Shown: positions 34,505 through 44,810, numbered from the stretch's first letter. The stretch: DNA of 64,000 nucleotides from Cylindrodendrum hubeiense (GCA_014621425.1 JAANBB010000172.1:1-64000); one strand, 5' to 3'. Notes: generated by a model not told the origin, from the letters alone. Program-made: numbers and translations.

Positions 34505-34585
34505 CCGGGTCCCGCCAGAGTCGACCGGGCTCGGCAAAATAGCAATTCACTGAAAGAATCCCCGGACCCAAAGGTCGGGCCCCGA
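34505..34585. promoter_or_regulatory. Two CGGGNCCCG sites upstream of the carotenoid oxygenase
   Basis: CCGGGTCCCGC and TCGGGCCCCGA have cores at 34506-34514 and 34576-34584, 70 nt apart, and lie upstream of the ATG at 34328. A half-site (CCCCGGACCC) lies between them. Confidence 0.7.
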
Positions 34586-35151
34586 GAGTTGGGTCAATTC
34601 TTGGCCAATCGGCCCCATACCTGTCCCATGACGGCACCCTGATTAATGAGTGTTGGTATTCTCATAAACAAGTTCACACGTTAATCCCTCCAGTAACCTC
34701 CATAGGAACTGGAGCACATAGTAAATCATAACTTAAATACAAATATAGGCACTATAATCACTCACGCACACAGTAACAGCCCTCCAGTCTCGGGTACGGA
34801 CAAGTCGTACAAGAACCAAAAACATATCTCCAAAATTTCTCAGTTAAAGAACCCGTCACAGGCAGAATTACCTCTTATTTCGCCGCCTCGAAGACCGCAG
34901 CCGTCGCAGTGCAGACTCCCCTTACACTCTCCCCTTGAGCACATCTTCTTTCTTTTCCTCGTATCCTCGTACATGGGAAAATGTAGGCGCACGCAGGCAA
35001 ACCGATATTTAACGTGTCCGAACTCAGAAACCAAACACGGAAATTCTGTTTATTACGTTGGAGCGGTTTTTACTTGAATAGAAAATCATAAAATATAGAT
35101 GGCATGATAGGACTATCAGCCAAAATTGAAATTGCCTTGTTAATTATCGCC
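34586..35151. other. Intergenic region
   Basis: No gene is supported between the carotenoid-oxygenase promoter and the 3' end of the monooxygenase gene. Confidence 0.45.
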
Positions 35152-37434
35152 TCATAGTAAAGGAGTTCCATCTAGTTCAGCTCGGATTTGCAACGCGATG
35201 AATCTAGAGAAATATCTGGCCTGCCCACAAGTCCCTCCATGAAGCCAAAGGTGAGGATCTATGTCTAGTTAGCTCACTATACGAAGCAGGCCCTGAGAAA
35301 AGGCAAATGAAAGAACTTACGCCCTGAGGGTCTGAATGCGCCCTTAATTTCCCCCTCATGATCAACGCCCCAGAAGTCCTCGACACGGCTTGCCACGTCC
35401 TCACCAAAGAAGTCCTGCACCGATTGTCTCATGTTCCCAACGAATCCAGTCGCATAAACAATCAGATTAGCTTCTATCTGTGAACCGTCGTTAAAAACCA
35501 CCCCTTGGTCATAATATTTAGCAATAGAAGCATCGGATTTAACCTTGATCTATGAAATTGTTAGCCGTGAAGCGAGGCTTATTCGTCAAAGTGTGTCCCG
35601 ACACGGTGCGAACGGAATTAGATGACACACCAGGCCGTTTGAAATCTTTGCTGAAGCGCCCACATCCATGTAGTGGCCTCCAAATCTCTCATAAAGTTGG
35701 TAAATGATGTCCCCGTAACGGATGAGTTTGAAACCGGCCTGTTCTAGTCTGTCAAAACGTTCAGGGTCTGACTTTACCATCCCGTTCAAGACGCCTTTGC
35801 TTATAAGCCGGTTCACGCCAATTGGATTTGTGTACGATAACATATCTGCAAGTTTAGTTTCCACACTGGCATTGTACAACTCTATAAAGCGAGATTAGTT
35901 AGAATATTTAACGTTCATCTGAACAATATCCCATGGCAGAAACGCACTATCCAGGATGATTTTGTAGTACTCGGCAGGAAGAACATCTGAGTAAAATGCG
36001 TCAACATGTCACGTTTTCATGGCGGGGTCGTAGCTCACATGTAGGTGAGCGTTGAATCATCGTCACCGAACTCAGCCCAGCCGTAAGCATATCCTCAGCA
36101 ACATCATGGCCTTGAGAAAGCCAATGTTAGAGCTCGATACCATCAGAACAAACAGAGGGGATGCTTGCCTGTGTTTGCTGTACCGACGACAATGCCTTTC
36201 TCCCCATTCCAGGCTTCTGCAGAATGATATTCGCCTGAATGTAGAATTTTGCCGCGAAAGAGTTCCTGTAATTAGATTAGAGGATGAGCCAGAATCAATA
36301 AATGACGTGCTAGTTTACTTACTGAACCCGGATATTTGGGCATCACTGGTATTTGGCATCCGGCACCAACTGCCATCACGACATGGGTAGCCGTGATCTC
36401 CAGATCTTGCCCTTCCTTGCGTACTTTCAATCTCCATAACCCTTCTTCACCTTGCCACTGGCCTGATTGTAGTGTGGAATTGAGCCAGACATTCTAAAAT
36501 AGTTGATAAGCATCTGCTTACTCTCTATGGACAAGCTCTCTTACAATGTCGTACTTGTTCACCCACTCCTTGTATCCTTTGGACAGGTCATCTTTGGTTA
36601 GGAACTCACGATATGAGTGGGGGAATGTTCGATCAAACGGTAGATGCGCTTTGCATGTTAGTGTAGCCATGATAAATTCCCAGAGAGCTCCATACACGAT
36701 TCTCGAGTCGTATGTACTATGGGGTCAATATGGTTAGCCAAATGAACAGATCAAGGGTCTGGGAAGGGACTACATTTAGTGGATTTGTATCTCAAACTCC
36801 AGTTGTCGCCAATGGCTTTGTTCTTTTCCAATACGACATATGACACACCAAGTGCTGCCAGCCTTCCGGCGACGCTGAGTCCAGCTTGTCCGGCACCGAT
36901 GATTGCGCAGTCAAGGCGGGTGTCATTTCCTTGCTGTCCATTGATCGAGCCATTCAATTCGGTAGCATTCGTACCCAAGTCCTTATGATCCACGTTTGGA
37001 TGACCATGGAGTTGATCAAGAACGGTTCTAATGACCCAAATCTTCCACTCGCCCTTGATGTATGTGAGTGACAGAATCGCAACGCAATCTCTCCTAGGTG
37101 TTGCGTCGGCTTGGAATGTATAGACACCTTCCACCCAAGATGATTCAGTGCCGACTTTGACACTTCGTCCGGAACCAGGTTGATACTTGAAGTGACCTAC
37201 GGCTGACTTGCGGGTCAAGTTCACCCACTGATTGAAGCAGGCTTCGGCGCCGTAGAATGTTCTGGCTGAGCCTGTTAAGGCAAAAAGGTCGCGCCAAACA
37301 ACATCCTCGGCCAGAATTGGCGTATCCAGAGACGCCAATTTTGACGCGAATCCGTTTGCGACATTTTCAGTATCTGAATTACCAGGGACCAAGCCCGTTG
37401 GTAGAGCACACGGGAGCTTCGCTAGGCTTGACAT
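35152..37434 (-). CDS. Flavin monooxygenase with N-terminal NTF2-like domain
   Basis: A multi-exon gene. Clear exons are 37434-36774, 36648-36545, 36493-36323, 36265-36169 and 36110-36039, then further exons from 35986 down to the stop at 35154-35152. Residues about 30-145 form an NTF2/SnoaL-like domain (VVWRDLFALTGSARTFYG ... WKIWVIRTVLDQL). The FAD site IIGAGQAGLSVAGRL begins near residue 178, followed by the NADPH-site VVGTANTGHDVAED and the FATGY-type motif IVYATGFVGNM. The C-terminus reads PHLWLHGG, CGQARYFSRFIALQI. This is a group B flavoprotein monooxygenase, which may perform N/S-oxygenation, decarboxylation or Baeyer-Villiger oxidation. One intron (36168-36111) uses a GC donor, CAG|GCAAGC. 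The exon joint near 35880-35935 is unresolved. Two regulatory palindromes lie upstream. Confidence 0.85.
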
Positions 37435-37618
37435 GGTGTCGTTTTCGCTTTGGCTCGTTAACGGCAGGAAGTATTCGAAGATTCAGGACAAAATAAGAGT
37501 ACCCGACCAGAAAGGAAATGAAGATGAATTTTGTCTCGTTTCTAGATAATTCCTTGTCGGACTTGATTGCTTCCCTGATGGACTTGTCATTTGGTTCTCG
37601 ATGACGGGTTCCGCTGGT

Positions 37619-37670
37619 TCGGGACCCGAGTTCTGTCGAGCAGGTCTCCACTAAACATCACGGGGCCCGG
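37619..37670. promoter_or_regulatory. Two CGGGNCCCG sites in a bidirectional promoter
   Basis: TCGGGACCCGA and ACGGGGCCCGG have cores at 37620-37628 and 37661-37669, 41 nt apart, between the monooxygenase (ATG 37434, -) and the NTF2-like gene (ATG 37809, +). A mismatched third copy (GACGGGTTCCG) lies at about 37603. The placement suits control of both genes. Confidence 0.72.
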
Positions 37671-37808
37671 CACACTTGCTATTCCGACTTAAAACATCAG
37701 TGGGCTTATTTATTTCCATCCAAGCTCCCAAATCCATTATCCTCGTGAGATTGTATACTTTGATCATCCGATACGTTCAACTGAGATATCTTGTGCAACT
37801 GTTTCGCC

Positions 37809-38352
37809 ATGCCTACATCTGGTTCTGATGCCCGGTCTTTCCAGACAATTCAAGACGTGCATAACTATATTAACGCATTCAACATCGATGACTTCGATAC
37901 CTATACACAATACTACCATCCTGAGATATACGTAAGTAAAACAGTGCCAGTATACTGCAATGGACCCAAGGGCTTTTATGATATATACTTGTGCTCGCTC
38001 TCATAATAAAAGCTCATACATATTACAGATGAATATTAAGACATTGCCTGGCGAAAAGACTCTAAAAGGATATTTGGATTGGATTAAGCCTCTCCATAGC
38101 CGCTATGTCGAAAAACTGGTCCCGAAGAAGCTTATTATTGATCGCGACGGAAAATATATCGTCGGGGAGTTTCATACTGAGTTCACTGCGAGGACAGCAG
38201 AATTTCGGTCTGATAACTTCCTGGGGAAATGGGGTCTTATTAATGAGAAAAAAGGTCCTGTTATTAAAATGATTGTGTTTTACTATCTAGATGATGTGGG
38301 GAAGATTACTCAACTCGAGCCAGAGTCGACACTACTTAGAGTAGCAGTTTAA
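37809..38352 (+). CDS. NTF2/SnoaL-like protein
   Basis: Two exons, 37809-37931 and 38029-38352, give 148 residues, typical for a single NTF2-like cone domain. The first helices read FQTIQDVHNYINAFNIDDF and YYHPEIY; after the intron come TLKGYLDWIKPL, LIIDRDGKYIVGEFHTEFT and FYYLDDVGKITQLEPE. No catalytic residues can be assigned. Members act as small-molecule isomerases, cyclases or dehydratases, or bind polar aromatic compounds. It is divergent from the monooxygenase and shares two palindromes with it. It resembles the shorter NTF2-like frame at 29025-29512. Confidence 0.82.
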
Positions 38353-38684
38353 CATGAGACTATCCAGTACCTAAGGGGTTGCCCAGATGACCTAGGTATT
38401 ACTTGCTAGTTTAAATTAATACAACTTTGCCAAGGCGTAATAAAGAATAATTCAACATGATAGAGAAAGTTATTTTTCTTTTGCACTATCAGTATTATGG
38501 AGTAGATTTAATCCAGTCCCTAAGGCCCATTGACATCATAACGCTTATTCATCTGCTTCTAGTCAAGGCACCACCTATTGCTAGCTTTATTGTACCGTGA
38601 AGGTAGAACCGTCGCCTTCTGATATAGCTGGTTGGTCTCATGATCTTTTTAAGAATCATAAACTCCATAAACTCCTTAATAGTA
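38353..38684. other. Convergent 3' interval
   Basis: No gene is seen between the NTF2-like gene (+) and the NmrA-like gene (-). The interval is AT-rich and probably carries both 3' ends. Confidence 0.45.
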
Positions 38685-39377
38685 TTAATCCCGTATAACT
38701 ACTGCGTCTTTGATAAAAAGTCCCTTAACTGTAATTTTAACCAGGAATCTCGACGCACTAGAAACACTCACACTATCGGTCATGCGCATTCCTTCACCAT
38801 TGCTGCCCAGCGTTTGCACGTCAGCCTTTGTGTCGGTCGGCTTCTGCTTCAGATTGTCGAATTGTAGTCTCGAAGCCCTTACGAGAGTCCAGTCCATCTT
38901 CGTCAATCTGATCTCCTTGTCTACGAGACCGTGGTCTTCGAGTGCGTACTTAATGTTGGTCCACCCCATGAATGCCTTGGACAGCCACGGTAGGTTAGCC
39001 CATGAATCCCCGACGCCTGCTGTCGACATCATTACAATGCGATGAATGCCGGCTTGTTCCAGAACCTCGCAAATATTGGCGCACGAGTCGGCCAGGAAGC
39101 GAGGAGGTGAGACCTGAGGTGCAAAGGGGTTGTCGGACTTGCGATTTGTGTTCAATGTGATGATCGCGGCACAAGGTGTCAGGGAAGGCGCCGCGGAGAG
39201 AGAGCTTTCTATGTCGGACTTCGATAGTGGCGAGCCAGTGACGACAGTGAGGCCAAGACGAGGAGTGAGGCTGCTAGACATACGGACGAGGGCTACTGCT
39301 GTATGACCTTGGGAGAGTAATTCGGATACGACGTGCTGGCCAGTCCGTCCAGTGGCGCCGTAGAGGAGGAAATGCAT
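38685..39377 (-). CDS. NmrA/SDR-a-like NAD(P)-binding protein
   Basis: A single exon of 230 residues; the ATG at 39377 directly precedes the dinucleotide-binding motif (HFLLYGATGRTGQHVV), so the start is well fixed. Later segments are AAIITLNTN, IHRIVMMSTAGVGDSWANLP, a strand often followed by the Tyr or Lys region of atypical short-chain dehydrogenases, and MDWTLVRASRL. The canonical YxxxK is replaced by a YALEDHG region, so it may be a redox sensor, an isoflavone-reductase-like enzyme or a non-catalytic binder. Its upstream region carries a 155-bp tandem duplication. Confidence 0.82.
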   Translation of the reverse strand: MHFLLYGATGRTGQHVVSELLSQGHTAVALVRMSSSLTPRLGLTVVTGSPLSKSDIESSLSAAPSLTPCAAIITLNTNRKSDNPFAPQVSPPRFLADSCANICEVLEQAGIHRIVMMSTAGVGDSWANLPWLSKAFMGWTNIKYALEDHGLVDKEIRLTKMDWTLVRASRLQFDNLKQKPTDTKADVQTLGSNGEGMRMTDSVSVSSASRFLVKITVKGLFIKDAVVIRD

Positions 39378-39460
39378 GGTGTTCGGCGATGAGAGATACC
39401 GTTGAGAACTCGTCTGCTTGAGCTTGTGGGGAGACAAAGATGCTTCTTTGCAAAAGGGCC

Positions 39461-39770
39461 ACGGGGTTGCGGATACATTTATAGAATTCACCACCATGGT
39501 TGATGGCGGTGGCCAATTCAGAATCAGAGTCAGCCACTATTGGTTTGTTCGGTCTGTATACTACAAAGAGAAGCCGCGTACAATCTTATGCACGCACGCC
39601 CACCGACTAAGGGTGACGGGGTTACCGATACATTTATGGAATTGACCGCCATGATTGATGTGGGGTTCCAATTCAGAGCCAGTCAGCTGCTATTGGCTTG
39701 TTCGGTCCGCACACTGTAAAGGGAAGTCGCACAATCTTATGCCTATGTGCACGTACGCTGACTGGGTCGT
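39461..39770. repeat. Tandem duplication, 2 x about 155 bp
   Basis: Copy 1 starts with ACGGGGTTGCGGATACATTT at 39461 and copy 2 with ACGGGGTTACCGATACATTT at 39616. Both contain TTGTTCGGT and ACAATCTTATGC at matching places. They have diverged by perhaps 20 percent. The duplication lies 85-390 nt upstream of the NmrA-like ATG. Confidence 0.85.
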
Positions 39771-40069
39771 TCTTCTCTCTCCACCTTGGAATGCGCTAGT
39801 TGATGTAATTACAGGTATGAGAGCGTGATACACGAGTGAGACACACAAATAAGTCTACTCTGTCCTCGACAGTCAGTCTCTTTGATGTTGTGTTATTAAC
39901 AAAGGACATTCTCACTTCCGCTGCGGAGTCTTTGTCAAACAGCGTTCAGTAGTGATACCGGCATCTCCCGCTCGACTTGCTGGCTACAAAATTCGCGGAT
40001 TGCATCCATTCTAAAAAGACAGGAATGAAATGTGTGCCTCGGAAAGATTCCGCGTCTTTGCCATAAATA

Positions 40070-41452
40070 TCAGCGTACTTCAGATCGCTCCCCTCCGTCA
40101 CTTCTAGTCCTATTGGGCATTCTATAACCCTTTAATCTTTCACCTATATTGCTAGCTATACCTTGCAACCGGTCGTTCTCGGTCTGCAGCTTAGAATAAA
40201 GATTCGGTGAGGAGTCTAATGCCCCCAGGAGAGCGATTTTCAGTATCTGATGGAAGAAGCGCATGAAAGATACTGAAATAGGCTCAGGACCGGGAGGTCT
40301 GGTCTCTGTACGAACGAGTTCAAGATCAATGAGCCACGATTCTAAGGAGTCCAGTAGCGATGCTTTGTCAGATAATAGTCGAAGAGCGTTTCCTGCCGAT
40401 TCGACATGCGATACTTTGCCAAGAAATTCAATCGTAGATGTAGCGATCCTTGTAATCTCTGTCCGCATATCGGGCGCAATCGTGCGAAAATTGCGGGAAT
40501 TGAGGGGTTGTTGATGCGGCGAGATCAAGCACAAGGACACCGTCGTCCGGCTTATATCGGCTGTTGCTGGAGGATCCGCGAACTTACATGGTGCAGCGAA
40601 CAGCTTGATGATGAAAATATCTAACAAGGGTAACTGTTCATGGTGTGCTGGTACCAATTTATTCGCCGCAATAAAGGTTGGCCTTGCCCGATACTCGTGC
40701 ATGATCCTGAGTCCTTGAATGATATGCTGGGCCATGGCAGCGTAATTCCCCCGCACTTGCTCAATGCTGATAAAGATCTGACAGCAAAGCAATGCCAACT
40801 TCAAGTCGTCGGAAGCCGGAGACGACAGGCTAGACGCGATACCCTCCAAAGCCATACAGTATTGCTGGAGGCCATATTCATAGCTCGGGGTCTGCTGCGC
40901 GACGGACGCTGGAAGGTCCCCAGATCTCTCGAGATTTTCCCGAAGAGCTTTGAGAGACGAGACTGCGTGTCGTATCGGCGGATCAGTCAAGCTGGCTCGG
41001 AGGACTTGCCTGGCTTCTTCATCACAGCCCAACTTCACGTCGAACATGGTCTTGGTTGAGAAGTAACGATTGAGGAGATGGATGTCCTGAAAGTCGATCT
41101 GAGTGAAGATGGGCCGAATGGGTTGTAAACCAGCGCCTGACTTGATACCGCCAGCATGAGCGTTGTGGATGGGTTGACTGGTAAAAGATCTAAAGGGAGA
41201 CTCGTAGCCGTCGCAAGTACGGCCAGTGTCGACACACTTTTTGCAAAATGGCTTGTTCTCGTCACATTTGACCTTCCTTATCCTATTTCTGAGTGAGCAC
41301 AATCGCTGTAGAGCTGACCTCTCGTCTGAATTCTCATTCCTGGGGTGCAGATCGGCCATAGGATTTGAGACTGACCTGCAGGTTGCACAACCAGTTTTCA
41401 CCTTGGTTCTAGATTGGATGTTCCGTTTGCGGGCGACAAGGTCTCCGGCCAT
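40070..41452 (-). CDS. Zn2Cys6 transcription factor
   Basis: Exons 41452-41376 and 41282-40070 give 429 residues. Splicing the 93-nt intron (GTCAGT donor, ATAG acceptor) completes the zinc cluster GCATCRIRKVKC / CKKCVDTGRTCDGY. A basic head precedes it (KRNIQSRTKVK). The remainder has the layout of the short Zn2Cys6 class with a fungal-specific region: LLNRYFS, DPPIRHAVSSLKALRE, YGLQQYCMALEGI and LALLCCQIFISIEQVRGN. It contains no obvious enzyme domain. It could control the flanking NmrA-like and GST genes or the larger cluster. Its own promoter lacks the cluster palindrome. Confidence 0.9.
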   Translation of the reverse strand: MAGDLVARKRNIQSRTKVKTGCATCRSVSNPMADLHPRNENSDERSALQRLCSLRNRIRKVKCDENKPFCKKCVDTGRTCDGYESPFRSFTSQPIHNAHAGGIKSGAGLQPIRPIFTQIDFQDIHLLNRYFSTKTMFDVKLGCDEEARQVLRASLTDPPIRHAVSSLKALRENLERSGDLPASVAQQTPSYEYGLQQYCMALEGIASSLSSPASDDLKLALLCCQIFISIEQVRGNYAAMAQHIIQGLRIMHEYRARPTFIAANKLVPAHHEQLPLLDIFIIKLFAAPCKFADPPATADISRTTVSLCLISPHQQPLNSRNFRTIAPDMRTEITRIATSTIEFLGKVSHVESAGNALRLLSDKASLLDSLESWLIDLELVRTETRPPGPEPISVSFMRFFHQILKIALLGALDSSPNLYSKLQTENDRLQGIASNIGERLKGYRMPNRTRSDGGERSEVR

Positions 41453-42129
41453 CGTTCGGCGGGGTTTGGGATATTCACACTAATCGCGCAACACCCTGTA
41501 GATGAGGGCAATATTCGTAACGAGCAAGAAATCCGAGCAGACGAATCAAATGATGCACCTTGATTTATCATCGAGACCAAGAAGCAGGCGAGTCGGTGTC
41601 ATTTTCTGTTAAGTTTGTTGGTGAGGAACAGGTGTCAGCGCTAGCTCGATTGGGTAGCAAAAGCGAACCCACCAACCATACGTGGCTGTGGAAAGGAGTC
41701 ATCCACACGTGATTCCACACTACACAAGCTAGATCACATCGCAAAAGCGACTCAAGCGCCAGCGTTCTGGCTACAAAAGGTGGTTTGATCCTCCGAGATC
41801 TCTAGAGTAGACTAGAACGATAGATGTGTCTCTCATAACCTCTTTGACATCAGCTACCCCCTTGTGGATTGCTCCCTGCGATCAAATACGCACCATAAAA
41901 GAGCGTCATCTTTCCTTCTACCAACACACTCCACATTCCTGTGACTTACGCGATTGTCACCACATTCCTGCGACTGACACGATTATCGTATCTCGGTCCC
42001 GAGTCCCCGTCTCGATTGATTTGTGGACCGAGTGGCTGCCCCGATTTCTCTCGAAAGGAGTACTTGCACATGTCGAAGCTCATTGCGAATAGCCCTGGAT
42101 TCCTGTCGAAACTACTGCAAAGCTCGAAA
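41453..42129. other. Divergent promoter interval
   Basis: This lies between the Zn2Cys6 gene (-) and the GST gene (+). It contains one near-miss of the cluster palindrome, CTCGGTCCCGAG at about 41992, which lacks one G. No gene is seen. Confidence 0.45.
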
Positions 42130-42885
42130 ATGCCAGCTTTTACTCTGTATGGCTCTCGCGGTTCGACCAACACCGATCGTGTCCGCCTGACTCTCGCAGA
42201 AGGTGGCTTCACGGATTACGAACTAGTGCTTCTCAACCTGCAAAAGGGGGAACAGAAGGTAGGTGAACTGTTTCTCTTAGAAAGAAGTCGACTCGGCTTA
42301 TCATCGCGGGGGCAAATTTTATATCGCTGACACTGCTGCACCCAGTCCGAAGAAAATTTGAAACGTCACCCATGGGGTAAAATACCCGTCATCGCTTTCC
42401 CCGAGGGGTTCATTCTCTACGAGAGTCGCGCAATATGCAAATACCTCGCGAGGAAGTACTCCTTCCCACTTCTACCCCCGGACTCCGAGGTTGAAGCTGC
42501 GGCGCTGTTTGACCAGGCGCAGTCCGCAGAAATGCTCTACTTCGCCGAACCTGCAGGTAAAATTGCATTTGAGAAATTTGCCAAAAGGTTCATGGGGCTG
42601 CCTCCTGATGACTCTGTGGTCTCGGATGCACTGCGTTCGGTCGAGATGTTTTTTGACGTGGCGGAACGCCTCTTGCAACACAAAGACTACATGGCTGGAA
42701 AGGACTTTACGCTTGCGGATATCTACTACATTCCGCTGATCCAAAGACTTTTCGCGTGCGGTTACGGAGACGTCATCGCCACTCGCGAAGCTGTGAGTGC
42801 TTGGTGGGACCGCTGCATCAACAGGCCAGCTATACAGAAGATGTTGGCTGCTGATGAGGCGGCTGTGGCTGCCGTTCGTAAATAG
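42130..42885 (+). CDS. Glutathione S-transferase
   Basis: Exons 42130-42258 and 42346-42885 give 222 residues. The thioredoxin-like half has MPAFTLYGSRGSTNTDRV with a Ser at the usual activating position, GKIPVIAFPEG with the cis-Pro, and YESRAICKYLARKY with the glutathione-binding Glu-Ser pair. The helical half ends with FTLADIYYIPLIQRLF and WWDRCINRPAIQKML. This is a phi-like or fungal-type GST that conjugates or de-glutathionylates small electrophiles. An in-frame ATG at 42070 would add 20 residues (MSKLIANSPGFLSKLL...), but the family normally starts at the later ATG. Confidence 0.9.
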
Positions 42886-43029
42886 AATATAAACCAATCT
42901 GAAGACGTATAGTCGCCGAGATGCTCTAAAACAATCGTAGCGCAATACCACCTCAAGAATTAGCAAAAGATTTTATCTCATTTAATTTTTATGTTCTACT
43001 CACAGCAGCAGTCACCACACCACAGACTG

Positions 43030-43545
43030 TGCCGGGGATAGCTGGTCTCTCGGTGTGGAATGCCTGTAAAGGCATTCCAGATTGATGTGTCAGTCAGGAT
43101 GTAAGTCCATTTGAGGCGGACTGTCTCTTTTGGGATATTCCGGCAGGTATTGAGGATATTGGATGAGGTCAATTTCAGTCATTGAGAGCTATAGGGTAGG
43201 ATTGAGGGATCGCGGTCAGATATATCCGGATCTGCAACTTCTATGCATCACGGAGCTTTTGTCATGAGTGTTCAGCAGAAGATTTTCTAGCAAGCCCAAT
43301 TTACGTTCTTTTAAGTCTTTCTTTGCGGCATTGAATTGTGATCCGTCTGATCAAATGATGCTGATTGATAGCGTGGCCAGGCTAGTCTATTCTGACCACT
43401 TTGAGAGTCTTTATCTACGCCCTTACCGACATTGTGGACGCATCGTCTTTGTACTGGCATCACCACAGTCACAGCACCTGTATTGGGTGGGTTGTTTGGT
43501 CTCTGACCGTCCCATGTGCCTTTCCCTCGCACAATATACTCCTCG
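43030..43545 (+). repeat. Dispersed repeat, copy 2
   Basis: This is the direct-orientation partner of 8265-8800. Matching blocks include GTCAGGATGTAAGTCCATTT, ATTGAGAGCTATAGGGT, GATCCGTCTGATCAAATGAT and CTACGCCCTTACCGACATTG. It holds no recognisable protein. Confidence 0.75.
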
Positions 43546-44135
43546 AGCGCCTCAAACGAACTTCCGACGGGGCAGTGTGTTAAGGTTCAGTTGATGCTCC
43601 CATTGTTCCGCCGAAGTCCTTCAGATACTCAGGCAAGTAGGTGAAAGCTGAGGGCCAAATTATATTGTCACAACCAAGATAGATCGAGTTGTGCAAGACG
43701 CAGGAAAGGAGCGTGCATGATACAAAATTTGATCTCGCACATTATAATTGGTGCATTGTTGTTCAATGGAAATTTGTATGCAATCCACGACGTAGAAGCA
43801 ATTTTCAAGGTATCGCTTTGCTAGCGGCTTCCATAACGGGGCCACTGTATTTATGTGTTAAGATACTGGTAGATGCTGCGACTTACTTTGAACCCTGCTG
43901 TACCAGGACTTACCCGAACACCACACCCTGCTGTAATGAACCGCCACACTGGAGAGCTAACACGTAGGTTGAAATTATGGAAGTTTGACCACAGCGCATG
44001 GGATAGACGACATGTCGGTGATAAGCAAATAGATCACGCAAATCACATGAGAATTATGCTCATCTTCTGAGTTTCCTCATCTGTAAATTTCTCCAGCCTG
44101 TTGTACAATAAGGTAATTCCCTCTGTTAAACCCAT
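43546..44135. other. Intergenic region
   Basis: No gene is supported. Short frames on both strands have no recognisable product. Confidence 0.45.
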
Positions 44136-44810
44136 TTAGCTACAGGCAGGAAGAGCCTTGACGCTAGTGCTCTTCTTGGAAAGCGTGACCTCTGCAGCTC
44201 GGCGACGGGTGAGGCCCTTGATCACCTTTCCGTTACCCTTATTCCACTTGGGAAGCTCTTCTCTAATTACCTTGCCAGCACTCTGGCCCTTGTTCAAACG
44301 CTTAAGGAGAGTGGACGACTGGACATTACCGCATCCGACATTGAATCCCCAACTAACAAGTGCACCATACTGGTTTGCATTGAGCTTGACGCCGGAATTG
44401 GTCTTCAAGGTAATACATTGCTGAGCTTTCTATAGTGATGTAAGGAGACGTCGTCAGCGAGGCGGAACTGAAGGTTTAGAGCGTGCTATCATACCTTAAG
44501 ATCCTTTGCCAAGAGCTTCCGACCGTTTGCCTTAGAAAGAGGGATCGAGTAAGGAACCTCAGCACAGTTCTTCTTAGTGCAAAGGTGACCGTAGCCAACG
44601 GTAGGGTTTCCAGTAGGATCAATGTCTAAAATAATTAGTAGGGGACTCAAGATGCTTGTTTGCATACTTACAAACGTTGGATCGGAAACCCTCAAAGCTC
44701 TCGACGAGCTGTAAAGTGGCAGAATTCACATTAGGCCCGGTGCAGGCTTGGACACTCGCAAAAGAGCCAAGCGAAGCAAGGATGGTAAGGGCAGAGTAGA
44801 GGTGAACCAT
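44136..44810 (-). CDS. Secreted GH24 (phage-type) lysozyme
   Basis: Exons 44810-44672, 44625-44495 and 44429-44136 give 187 residues. The first about 21 residues (MVHLYSALTILASLGSFASV) form a signal peptide. The GH24 catalytic region follows: LVESFEGFRSN with the acid Glu, then YIDPTGNPTVGYGHLC after intron 1. Later are KLNANQYGALVSWGFNVGCG and RREA-like RRRAAEVTL. The enzyme cleaves peptidoglycan and is secreted, suggesting antagonism of bacteria. Fungal GH24 genes are generally thought to have come from bacteria or phage; the three introns-exon structure here shows full fungal adaptation. Cys residues at both ends suggest disulfides. Confidence 0.92.

Noticed and set aside
41992..42003. Extra copy of the cluster palindrome before the GST gene
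   Set aside because: CTCGGTCCCGAG lacks one G of the CGGG half-site, so it was not counted.
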